Assembly (NCBI GenBank): GCA_003024785.1
Contig: PUQB01000044.1
Span: forward strand, 855,413 to 919,412
Direction of reading: 5' to 3'
DNA: 64,000 nucleotides
DNA from: Selaginella tamariscina
Lineage: Eukaryota; Streptophyta; Lycopodiopsida; Selaginellales; Selaginellaceae
Shown: positions 44,480-55,362 of the stretch, one piece after another
How the letters are laid out: every line of letters starts with the position of its first letter
Position numbering within the stretch: the stretch's first letter is position 1
Translations under genes and position numbers: made by a program
Notes under the pieces: model-generated
The model's database searches: none
The model's input: only the letters and a program-made list of their open reading frames with translations
Told to the model about the DNA's origin: nothing

Positions 44480-44900
44480 TAGTGACCCCTCCATCTTTCT
44501 TTCGGGAGTATCATCAAGGGGTTCACTCGGCACCAAATCATCCGGTTTTCACTTTTCAAGCTCGTTTTAATCACACGCCACGTCCTGTTTTCCTTTCAGT
44601 GTTGGTGGATACAGGTTCAAGTTTGTCCTCTGTTTCTCAATCTGTTGCTACACGTTGCAGCCTTCATTTGCGTCGTGCGGTAGAACCAGTCTTCATTCTG
44701 TACGGCAACGGACATACTCATGCTTGTTCGCGGATGAAGTGGACATTGTTGTTCGTGTGGATGATGTGAGCTCGAGCTTCAATCTTTGCGGGTGGTGCCG
44801 AGTCAAGCTTTTCACCTTATTCTTGGTATGGATTGGTTAACTCGCAATCATGCCAAGTGTGACTTTGAAAGTCTCCCCCTTGTTTGACTCTCCCTCGTCT
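44480..44900 (+). pseudogene. pro: Element 4 protease
   Basis: V-L-V-D-T-G-S-S lies at about 44603-44626 within the frame 44482-44769, followed by SVATRCSLHLRRAVEP. The distal I-L-G-M-D-W-like motif is at about 44815-44835 in another frame. One or two frameshifts break it. Confidence 0.75.
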
Positions 44901-44965
44901 TTCTTCCATTCCTCTTACTTCTATTCCACTTCGTCCATCTGCTTCCACCTCTGCTTCCATCACTT

Positions 44966-46330
44966 TTGTCTCACCCCTATTTCCAACCATTTTCCCTTCA
45001 TGCTCTTCCTTTCTTCTTGGATCCATCAGATGATCGTCGTGCTGTAGTTGTTGATCAACTCAAGAAGGAGTATGCTGATCTTTTCAACTTCGACTTGTCA
45101 TCTGGGGCCAAGATTGCGACACGCCACCCTATTCCAACTGGAGAGCTAGGCCAATCAAGGTACCTGTTCGGCGTCGATCACCAAAGGAGCTCAAGATCTT
45201 ACGAGCGAATGTCAAAGAGATGTTGGAGAAGGGTGTTATCCAAATCTCGAAGTCCTTGGGCGTGCGAACCTCACCTTGTGACGAAGCCTGATGGGAGCGT
45301 TCGATTCTGCATTGACTATCGCCCGTTAAATGAGGTAACCGTCTCAGATGTGTACCCACTTCCTCATACTGCAGACCTTTTGGATCGACTGGGGCGGAGC
45401 CGTTGGTTCACCAAGTTAGATCTCGCATCTGGATATTGGCAAGTTCCGATGGCTGACATGGACATTCCCAAGACTGCTTTTCGGACACCATTTGGCCTGT
45501 ACGAGTTCTTGGTGATGCCTTTCGGTTTGAGCAATGCTCCAGCAACTTTCCACGTATGATGGACGAGGTTCTTTGCGACATGCCGGAGGTGACTGCCGAT
45601 TTCATCGATGATGTTTTGATCCATTCGGATGGAACATGGAAGGAGCATGTCGGTGATGTACGTAAGGTTTTGGATCGCTGCGGGAAGTTGGTTTGAAGTT
45701 GAAGCCATCTAAGTGTGTGTTTGGATCAAAGGACACCACTTATCTGGGTTATCGCATTTCACGTGAAGGTTTGCAAGTCGATCCTGACAAACTAGTTGCA
45801 GTTTTGAAGTTCCCTACGCCAAAGTGTGTGAATGATGTGCAACGCTTTCTTGACAAGGTACAATATCTGGGTCGTTTTGTGGATCATCTTTCAGATCGTA
45901 CTGCACCGTTGCGCGCGTTGTTGAAATCGTCAATGACTTCTTTTGTTTGGTCTAAGGATTGCAAGCAGGCATTTGCAGATCTCAAAGAGTTGTTGACGAC
46001 TCCTCCAGTTTTGGCGTACCCGGATTACACCCGTCCTTTCATCTTGCGTGTAGATGCTTCTGACATCGGCCTCGGGGGTGTATTGATGCAGGAGAGTACG
46101 AGTGTTCCTGGCCAACGACATCCCATTGCGTACATCAGCCGTACATTGCAGCCAGCAGAGGTGAATTACTCCACGACAGAAAAGGAGTGTCTAGCAGCAG
46201 TTTGGGGTTTTGAGAAGCTCCATGCCTACTTGCATGGTTCGCGGACGTTGTTGGAAGGCGATCATGCAGCAGTCACTTCGTTGTTGAAGCGGAAGAATTT
46301 GATTGGCGTACTGCTCGGTGGGCCTTGAAA
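44966..46330 (+). pseudogene. pol: Element 4 reverse transcriptase and RNase H
   Basis: RT blocks are PHLVTKPDGSVRFCIDYRPL, WFTKLDLASGYWQVPMAD and VMPFGLSNAPATF (frame 44966-45559). The catalytic motif F-I-D-D follows at about 45601-45612 in a second frame. The frame 45693-46328 gives YLGYRISREGLQVDPDKL, then RNase H with LRVDASDIGLGGVL, AEVNYSTTEKECLAAVW and a degraded L-x-x-D-H motif (EGDHAAV). F-I-D-D replaces the usual Y-x-D-D. Confidence 0.85.
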
Positions 46331-47895
46331 CTTCAAATTTACGACTTTGAAGTTGTTCATCGTCCAGGGAGTTCCATGGCTGATGCTGATGCTCTTTCTC
46401 GGGCTCCTCTTCCACCTTCTCTCTCTTCTGTTGCCCCAGAGGAACCAGTTGTTCCAGCTTCAGTGGACTTTTTGGATGAAGATTCCGTACCATCAGCAGT
46501 TGCTGTGCTTGACGTTCAGTGTCCGCAGAATGCAGAGTTAGATTTGCCGTCTTTGGATGAGGTTCGGGAAGCTCAAAAGGTTGAGCCGTGGATTCGAAGG
46601 CTTCGTGATGGGTTTGAGAATCCTGCATCACTTGCTGATGACTTGCCTTTCAGGCATTTACATTCACAGTATCGCCTTCAGGATGACCTTCTTTATTTTG
46701 TGGGGACTGATCCAGATGATCCTTTGCAGTTGGTGGTGCCTTCAATATTTCATTTCACGATTCCTCCATGCTTACCATGACTCTCCTATTCTTGGCGGGC
46801 ACATGGGACATCGTCGGTGATGGAGAAGCTGCACAGATCTTTCTATTGGCCGGAGTTGCGAGGAGATGTGATTCGGTATGTGCGTAGTTGTGTGTGGTGC
46901 CAAGCTCGCAATACTCCCCCATGTGCTTCGGAAGGACGGTTGGAGTCAATTGCAGTTTCTCGTCCATTTGTTGGTGGCATTTGATTTGATGGGACCTTTT
47001 CCGCGGTCAACTGCTGGTAACGAGTACGTTATTATTGCTTCTGATTACCTAACTCGTTGGGTAGAAGTTGGTGCTCTTGCTAGTGCGACTGCTTCTGCTG
47101 TTGGTCAGTTTCTCCTAATCGGGTCGTGTTTCAGCATTCTTGTCCGGAGCGAATTCTCTCGGATAATGGTCCTGCATTTATGGCTGAGGCATTTCATGTT
47201 TTGACATCTCGACTAGGGATACGCCACACTTTCACAAGTGCTTATCATCCTCAGACAGATGGTTTAGTGGAACGGCTCGTCAGAACCTTCAAGGGGATGA
47301 TCGCGAAGTATGTGAACTTTCAACATTCGGATTGGGATGGTTATCTGCCGTCTCTCCGATATGCTTATGTCACTGGAGTTCAAAGTTCCATTGGTACTTC
47401 CCCATATAAGCTCTTGTATGGTCATGACCCGGTGTTGCCAACGGAGTTGGGTTTGCCTTCTCGGTTACCGCGAGCTGCTGATGCTAGGTCGTGGGATCGG
47501 TATCTGACGAGCATTCTTCCATTGGTTGCGTGCGGAGTCAGCAGAACACTTGGGCCGCGTACAAGTAGGACAACAACAACTACAACTCGCATCATCGTCC
47601 TCCTACGGAGTACAAGGTTGATGAACTGGTGTTGGTTCGTTTTCCCAAGCTTACGGTACGTGGTTTAGCTAAGAGTCTCCTTCCTCAGTGGAAAGGACCG
47701 TATCGAGTGCTACGGCAAGTAGGGCCACATGTTTATGAGGTTTGGCACGACATTCAGCCCGATCCTCCAGAGATTGTACATGTGCAACGGTTGAAGCATT
47801 TTGTGCAACGGAAACAAGTTGTGCCGCCTACAGATCCACCAGTACCTCCTCCTGATGTTCCTCCAGATCCGGGCCCGTCTACAAGAGAACCCTAA
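46325..47895 (+). pseudogene. int: Element 4 integrase
   Basis: After the connection (VVHRPGSSMADADALSRAPL), the zinc domain is split over frames at about 46775-46915 (GGHMGHRR, then C-V-W-C-Q-A-R). The core has Asp in FDLMGPFPRSTAGNEYV (about 46984), Asp in ILSDNGPAFMAEAF (about 47158) and Glu in DGLVERLVRTFKGM (about 47270). The C-terminal frame 47629-47895 holds PQWKGPYRVLRQVGPHVYEV, a GPY/F module, and a proline-rich tail. At least three frameshifts are present. Confidence 0.83.
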
Positions 47896-47910
47896 CCAAC
47901 TTACACCCTT

Positions 47911-47924
47911 CGAGAGGGGGATGA
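47911..47924 (+). promoter_or_regulatory. Element 4 polypurine tract
   Basis: CGAGAGGGGGATGA lies immediately before the 3' LTR. Confidence 0.7.
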
Positions 47925-48084
47925 TGTAAGATCCACGTGTACGGCTGCATGTGCACATACTATTATTAGCGTAGTGAATTTTGATAGCCGTCGGATTGGA
48001 TTCAATCTGGACCACTCACTCTTGTATATAAGTTAGGTTTCTGAACTAATGGATATACACATATCTATATTCGGAGCTCTCACA
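47925..48084 (+). repeat. Element 4 3' LTR
   Basis: This 160-bp LTR is nearly identical to the 5' LTR apart from a handful of substitutions and an 8-base indel. Confidence 0.9.
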
Positions 48085-48149
48085 GAAGGTCTATTAATAT
48101 TTTGGATTAAATAAGTTTGATATTAAAATACTGTTACTAAAATTTGTAG

Positions 48150-49190
48150 AATATTAAATTTGATAAAGTCTTAATTTAATTATTAAAATACTGCTAAAGT
48201 AAAAACAAATTTAAAATTAAAAAGTAGTAACTTATAAAAATCTGTGTTCACACGTGTACGCGCGTACGCTGTTTGTTTATGAAATAGTTTTCAGATTAGC
48301 AACAAAAGCTATATGCAGTTGCAATTTAAATCAATGGTAGCTGCTAATTAACTATTTAAAATTATGTTTATCAATAATTAATATTAACATGCTTTATTAT
48401 ATAGAATTATGTACCTTTTAAACTATTTCAGATAGCAATTTAAATCAATGGTAGTTGCTAATTAGCTAATTTAAAATTATATTTATCATCAATCATTAAC
48501 GTTAACATGCTTTATTATAAACAATTATGTATGTTGCGTAACTTGCCCTTTATATATACATATACAGTATGCAATGGCCGCCCGCAGTACTGTGCATCTT
48601 ACACAATCATTAATATACTGTATAATGTATAGATAAAAAAGACTTCTAGTTGAAGAATCTTTAGATTAAGAAAGACCCACTTACAACTCTTCATCATTTT
48701 TTATAAAGAAAGAAAGAAATAACATATATTAAACATTATAAATATATTGCAAATTTCAGTTTCATAAACTCTGTTCATTCACTGTCTTTTATTTAATGAT
48801 TAATTAAGATCCTATATTTTTGTTCTTATAAAGCATTTAATATTATTCATTTCTTTTTAGTCAATATATGGGCTCTACAAATAATAATAAAAAAGCGGTC
48901 AAGAGAAGTGGATATACCAAAATTATGTGTGTTGGATGCGTGCTTTTACAAAAAATTAACGTAAAACCATTATACTTTATATTAATAAAATAATATTACT
49001 TAATTATGAATTTAGAAAAAAGCTTCAATAATTTTGAAATAACATATTTTGCTTTTATGCTATTATAACTGTTGAAACAAATCTCAATCATAAACATATT
49101 TTCAATAATACATTTGAAACTCATATAATGAGTAAAAATATATTTGATGATTTAATAAATAAAAAATATTCTTTTTAAGTTAAAACATAT
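48150..49190. repeat. Upstream duplication of the COMT cluster, copy 2
   Basis: This is the direct partner of 39900-40810. Before element 4 inserted it lay a few hundred bases upstream of COMT-C. It now lies between element 4 and COMT-B and could serve as part of the COMT-B upstream region. Confidence 0.7.
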
Positions 49191-49410
49191 CTTTCCGATT
49201 CTAATTGGTATATTTATTGAAATTAAATACTAAATATACACTCTTTAACTTTCATTGAATTAAGTTATAACATTACGACTACTATAAAATTTATTTTATG
49301 TACTTTATATCAAGATATAATATATTATATATATTGGATCTGATATTTATACATAAACATAGCATATTCTAGTGAGATATACTTTTGGAATTGGGAAAGT
49401 TTGTGAAAAA

Positions 49411-50292
49411 ATGTGGAGAGAGATAACTATGCTTTCTTCATTTGCAAAATCATTTGTGAGCAGGCGTATACCCTTCTGGGGAGGTGACGGTAGAGAATAT
49501 TCCCTTCTTAAGCATGTACTTCAGAACGCTGAGCCGGGAAATCCCGACTCTGTACTGTTCCATATGGATGAATTTGCCAAAACTGGTACTTGGTTCATGA
49601 GTATTGGTGATAGAAAGGTATGTATATTGTATACGCACGCACACGCACACACACATATATATTGCATGTGTAGGGGGTCATCTTAGACTCAGCAGTTACA
49701 GCAAGGAAGCCAAAGATTGTACTGGAGCTTGGTAGCTACTGTGGTTATTCGGCGGTCCGGATTGCTCGCCTGGATTCGGATATCCGAATTATATCTTTGG
49801 AGATCAATCCGAAGTTTGCTGAAGTAGCAAAGCAGATCATTGAACATGCAGGTAAGAATCGTATTCATATATGTATATGGTACAGATACATATGTATACG
49901 CACTGCCAACATACACACATGCTCGCACTTATACGCTTTATATAGGTGTTTCGTCTAGAGTTCAAATTCTTGAAGGACCACTAAAATTACAAGTGTCAAA
50001 GTTGAAATCTATTTTAAACGAGACAGGCGAAGAGAATATTCATTTTGTCTTCATGGATCATTCCAAGGAGTACTACTTAACAGATTATTTACTTTTAAAG
50101 GAATCGGGACTGATTGGTGAAGGCTCCGTTATCTTTTCAGATAACATGGAGTTCCCTGGTTCTCCAGACTTTTGGAATTACCTTAATGACCCTGCTAATT
50201 GTGAGTTAACCACGGTGTATTACAAGACTAAACTTGAGTACCTTAACTGGATCTCTGACACAGTTACCGTTTCCACATTTCATCGAGTGTAA
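49411..50292 (+). CDS. Catechol O-methyltransferase-like protein, COMT-B
   Basis: Three exons (49411-49617, 49674-49851, 49946-50292) with GT-AG introns of 56 and 94 bases give 243 residues. I chose ATG 49411 because MWREIT aligns with the start of COMT-A; an in-frame ATG at 49372 is possible. SAM motif I is LELGSYCGYSA (87-97). D166, K169, D194, N195 and E226 match the metal, catalytic and substrate residues of animal COMT. It should methylate catechol-type substrates with Mg2+ and S-adenosylmethionine. Intron 1 has no counterpart in COMT-A; intron 2 is at the same place and phase as the single intron of COMT-A. The hydrophobic N-terminus again is short. Both introns are (CA)-rich. Confidence 0.9.
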
Positions 50293-51343
50293 TTTTCTTT
50301 AATGTAATACTCCATGAAAAGCTAAACTTACATACATACTTCTTTTGTGTGTACATACACACATATGTTGGCACACACATATACATACACAATGTGCCTG
50401 GCTTCATTAACGTGTATGAGATAAAGGAGGCTTCTGTCGCTCCAGAAACCCCATCCCCATTTTCTTAACTTTACCGACTTTCATTTATATATACTAATAA
50501 ATTTATACTATTATAAATAATATGCATTACTTTATTTATGAACTAGGACGTATACGCAACTTTTTGTTTTATATTTAACTTTTATTAGAAGCTGTTCTCA
50601 TGTGTTTTTTATTTTAATGTTTCTTCACGGGTCAAGATTTAATTGAATAAAGTAACAAGTTTCTTAATTGACAAATATAATAAATATTAATATATATTAA
50701 TAAATAGTTTATAATATATAAAATAATATACATTACTTTATTTATTAACTACATAACTTTTTATTTTATATTTTAAATTATTAAACACGTATGTACATAC
50801 ACTATGTGCCTAGCTTCAAGACTTCTGTCGCTCCAGAAAACCCCCTTTCTAAAGACTTCACGGATTATAATTTATGTTTACAAAATATTTAATTTTATAT
50901 ATTAAAATAATAACGTTACTCTATTTATTATAATATAAACTATTTATTAACTAAGAACTTTTGATTTTAAAATTTAAGTTTTAGTATAAATTATTCTCAT
51001 GTGTTTTTAAAAAAGTTTTCTACGCTTTAAGATCTAATTGAATAAGTAACGAGTCTTAATTTAAACTGTTTGTTTTGTAATATTTTATCATAACCGAGAA
51101 AACAGGTTGGTGTATGTCTATTTCACTGATTATTCTTTACTGTCAAATTCCAAATTATATCATATAGCTGGAATGTAAATGGAGCCCATATATTGATTAA
51201 AAAAAATTAATCGCAAATGATTTCCAAAGAATAGATAAAATCTCATATAATCAATAAATATCATTTATCGTACATTAATAAAAAATGTCGTATAGAAGTC
51301 TTTCGAACGTCACAAGTGCCACAGTTCTTTAAAGATAGGCCAA

Positions 51344-51380
<37 letters not shown>

Positions 51381-51960
51381 ATCAACTATCAATATAAGGA
51401 ATCAGGACTGGGTGGTGAATCTTAATGAATCTTAATTATGAGTTAACCATGGTTTATACTCTTTTAAACACATTCTAGAAAAACTATTAGAAATTACTAA
51501 GAGCTATTTATTTATGATGGGTTAATCCAGCGAAATAATATGACTTACTTTAACATAAGTTTGGATTTAATTTAGTTTATTATCTGTTTATTTAAAATTA
51601 TAAAATAAAATATTTATTACTTGACTTGGCTTTTGAATTAAATAATGTTGTTATGCAGTTAAAGTAGCGTGTATATTTTGTCTTATTAAAATCTAATAAT
51701 TGAAAGTAATAAGATTAAAGTATTCATAATATATAACTAAAATGATAAAATTAAATTTAAATTTAACTTTTGTTAAGATTTTGTGTAAGTTTAAATTATC
51801 TGATTTTATATATGACATAGTTTATTGTATAAATTATTATAATATTAATTTTTATTATAAAAACAATGAACTATTTTGTTTAATATGCTGCATGCACATA
51901 AGACACTAGTTATAAGCTAAATATGAATTATTTGTTTCTTTTTTCTTAATTTAAACAAAA
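50293..51960. repeat. Inverted duplication arm downstream of COMT-B
   Basis: This is the reverse-complement partner of 40950-42319. A (TA)n run lies at about 51347-51377. No gene is seen. Confidence 0.75.
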
Positions 51961-52104
51961 GAGTTGTTATATTAACTGTATCACTATTATATTATCTCTT
52001 AGTTTTTTAAAACTTTTGCTCTTTTGCTCTATTTTCTATTTACTCTTCGTCAAAAGAGCTAGTTTTAAACTAATTGCTTATTATTTTCTCTATCATACTA
52101 ACCG

Positions 52105-52560
52105 ACCGTTCTGAACCATTATCAAATACATTTATATTATAATTAGTTAAGCTCACATCTATGATTATTAAAAACGTTTATAGTTTTTAATATGGTGTTA
52201 ATATCCTCTTTATGTATATACTTCATGTGGGTGGTATTATAACCATTGTAAGATATTCTCTAAGTGTTATATTTATAAAACATAACATATGGATTTTTCT
52301 TATATTAAATGGTTAGTAATGTTATAACTTAATTCAATAAAAGTTAGAAAGTGTATATTTATTTTAAATAAATATATCAATCAAAATTTGTCTAACCAAC
52401 TAACCGACCATTATCAAATACATCTATATTATAAATAATTAAGGTCATATCTGTTTATTAAAAATGTTACTTTTTAATATTGTGTTAATATCCTCTTTAT
52501 TATATATACTTAATGTGGGTGGTACTAGGGACTATATAAAACGATTAAGATTATTACACA
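52105..52560. repeat. Duplicated AT-rich unit next to the COMT cluster
   Basis: About 52105-52240 and 52400-52530 are diverged direct copies ('aaccgacc', 'tatcaaatacat', 'gtgttaatatcctctttat', 'cttaatgtgggtggta'). Between them, 52320-52380 resembles the sequence just upstream of COMT-C (43011-43060, 'aagttagaaagtgtatattta'). It is likely debris of a further COMT upstream region. Confidence 0.55.
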
Positions 52561-52964
52561 TAACTCAAAACCTTATTATACGTCGCATATTTCAATTATT
52601 ATTTATAATTAATTAAAAATACAAAAAAAAAACAGTTTTTAAGAATTATCATAATTCTAAATAAAATTATGCTATACTCGGTAAATTTAAAACATTTCTA
52701 AAATTCTATATAAAAAGCATTTCTTATTAATAATCTTAAAATTAAAAAATTAAATTAATAAACTTACAATTATTTTTAATTCCACTTATTTCTATCTTAA
52801 TTTTTTCATATTTAATATAATATCGTATTTTAAACCACCTTCTTTTATTAAAAGATTGCCCTAATTTGACGGAAATCAACTGAGGAGCTTTCTCACTCGT
52901 CTACAACCCACGCACGCGGGCTCATCAACAACCCACGCACGCGCACGCGCACACGCACGCACAC

Positions 52965-52975
52965 CTATATATAGC
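52965..52975 (+). promoter_or_regulatory. TATA box of the oxygenase-like gene
   Basis: CTATATATAGC lies about 170 bases before the ATG at 53143. It follows a CG/CA-rich stretch (52929-52964, 'acgcacgcgcacgcgc'), unusual in this AT-rich area. Confidence 0.55.
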
Positions 52976-53142
52976 TCTTGGTGTTTCAGTTCATTCCTAG
53001 GTTTTAGCTGGTTCGTTTCTCTCTTTCATGTGTATTCTACATTTGACAGTCGTGTATGTGTAACAGGTGTAAATCCTTTTCCAAAAGATTAACCGTATAT
53101 AAATAGCTCCCTAATTAAAAAAAACCCAAATATCCTTAACTC

Positions 53143-54552
53143 ATGGATGAAGAAGTGGTAGGTGTTGAGCAGATTGCAAAGGACATTCGAAAGAACAGTG
53201 GGAAACCCTGGATAGCCGGCACCGTGTCATGCCCGCATCCCTTGCACGTCCATCTGCAGTACAAGAAGAACAACGCCAACTGGCACTCGTACGAGATACC
53301 CGGCGGTACAGCACAAAGCACTGATGTATTCCGTGATGCCACGTATAGGAGCAAGATTAAGGCTATAGATGGCAAGAGGGTGGTCGTAAACTTGAACCTG
53401 TACGATCTCGGTATAATCGACGAGGTGAAGCAGATTATGAATTCTAGCAGCGATTTCTTTCGTGTCGAGTTAATACAGCTTTCGGCTTATTCCAAGGAAT
53501 ATCCTCCCCCGAGTCCTCCTTACAGGAGTAGAGTAACGACCCTTTGGCTACCGTTTTGGTTGTTCTACCAATTGAGTTCAGAGGTATGTATCAAGTAACA
53601 ATATATATGATATGCTTTTACACAGATTGACATGTTTGATTGTTCAATGAAGGTTGGAAACCTGGTGCTATCCTCAGGAAAGAAGGCAGCATGAAGAAAC
53701 GAATGGTCATGGACAAGGGACGGAACCCTAACTGGCTAGCACACACCGCTGGTTACGAGTACGCAGTCCAGAAGATTACCAAGGGCATGTGTGTGATGCT
53801 CGTGTACGAGTTATCCGAGGCAGCGAAGCCCTCCAGTACGAACTTCTCAAGCCTTTCAACTGCAGTGTTTATTGGTAACGACCACGTGGAGCAGCTGCAA
53901 CCCCACACTACGTTGGGGTTCCCCTGCAGGAATGCGTACTATGAGCTTTTGCTGGGAGAGAAGGTTAAGCTTAAGGGCCTTGAGAAGGTGCTTAAGGGCG
54001 AGGATAGGGCTCTCTATCAAGCAGCAGAGCGTTCCTCCTTGATTGAGAAGGTGGAGCTTGTCAAGATCTGGGAAGAAGGCGCAGACAGTGAGTATGATCA
54101 AAGCGATAAACAGTTTTTCGTTGAATAGGGTGTTTGGAGGGGGCTTTTGTAAACTCTAAATACACATATAACAGGGGACTGTGTGTATGATATGGCAGAG
54201 ATGCTAGGAGGGATGATGTGGTTTCTGGGATCATATTGCATGGTCTGATATGGGATTTATGTGGGTTTCTGGGGCAACGCACTTATGGGAAGAGAGCCAG
54301 GTTGACGAGGGTGGTGAAGAAGAAAGGGTATGGAACCATGACTGTAAGGTGTGCTGCAGCCATACTTCTTACGGTTAGGGTAAACCTGAGCCCAAGAGTA
54401 GAAAGAGGAAGTTAACTACTGGTGAGAAAAAGGGTGGAAAGGGCAAGACTCGGAGGGTTGAGGAAGAAAAGAAACACAAGGCTGAACATGAGAAGGTGGC
54501 CGAGAACAACGTTGAAGATGATGAGGAAACAGCTGATGAGGGTGGTACTTAG
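53143..54552 (+). CDS. 2OG-Fe(II) oxygenase-fold protein, probable pseudoenzyme
   Basis: Exon 1 (53143-53583) begins MDEEVVGVEQIAKDIRKNSG and ends at a GTATGT donor. Exon 2 most likely starts at 53653 after 'caatgaag' (VGNLVLSSGKKAA). The pattern 'RVELIQLSAYSKEY ... TLWLPF ... GNLVLSSGKK ... WLAHTAGYEYAVQKITKG ... VMLVYELSE' follows the double-stranded beta-helix of a family of 2-oxoglutarate oxygenases. The expected H-x-D (usually P-H-R-D-T) is PPSPPY here, the distal iron histidine (usually E-H-E-V) is EYAV, and the 2OG-binding arginine (usually G-H-R-V) is GMCV. One base is missing near 53692, another probably near 54290 and 54380. The C-terminus is basic (KSRKRK) then acidic and ends at TAG 54552. 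No iron-dependent activity is expected. Confidence 0.55.
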
Positions 54553-55362
54553 TTTGTTTTTCCCTTCAATTTTTTAGACGATATTTTTTATAATCTATGT
54601 GTGTATGTTTCCTTCTGTGTGTAAATATACATGCCAGTAAAGATGTTCGTGTATTTACTTAATATAATATAAATATGTTATATTTTGATTGAAAATATGT
54701 ATTATATATTATATATCATTGATATATAACACTTTGTTTTCCAAATTAGCGTACATTATTATCGTTAAGATAAGTTCTTCTTGTAAATATTGTGCCTGTA
54801 TGTATATGTTTGTGTTTATGTGTAGTGTGGTCTAAAATGTCTTACATGTATATAAAATATATACACACATATAATACATCGTACTGATTTTATATCTTGT
54901 GCTACATATTCTTAATAAATGTATACATTTTAAACATAAGTGGATTCTTTAGTAATTAAAATACAACATATTATCTTAGTAGAATTAAGAGTACTACATA
55001 CGTATACACAGAGTTTATTAAAATTGTCACATAAAATCATGTATGCAATTTAAATGACTGTACTAGATTAATTTAATTATAAGTAATTAATTTTAATAGT
55101 TGAAATAATTTTATCTTTTTAACACAGCAAGATTGAACTTATTATTATAAAATTAATTTTTTAATATCATGCATGGGATTAAGTATGTTTAAAATATATT
55201 TACATTAAAATCATCAGTAAATAATTCTAATATTTTAGAACAAGTTAAATTTATAATTTAAAAAAAAATAGGGTTATGAATTTAAAATTTAAATTAAATA
55301 AAGATACCAGGTATTATCCACCTTAATATCGTGCGAGGAAGCATCTGAGAGAGAAAACAAGA
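54553..55362. other. AT-rich spacer between convergent genes
   Basis: It holds the 3' regions of the oxygenase-like gene and the convergent E2 gene. No gene is seen. Confidence 0.5.

Larger units (their letters stand above)
43231..48084 (+). mobile_element. Element 4: compact short-LTR Ty3/gypsy
   Basis: Short LTRs (43231-43382 and 47925-48084) begin TGTAAGATCC and end CTCACA. Flanking GAAG (43227-43230 and 48085-48088) is a probable 4-bp target duplication. Internal order is gag with a CCHC knuckle, protease, RT, RNase H, integrase with a GPY module. At 4.85 kb it is about half the size of element 2 and has no chromodomain or extra ORF that I can see. Stops and frameshifts occur in each domain, but the LTRs remain very similar, so insertion is fairly recent. 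It separates COMT-C from its upstream region. GC content is far above the surroundings. Confidence 0.9.
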
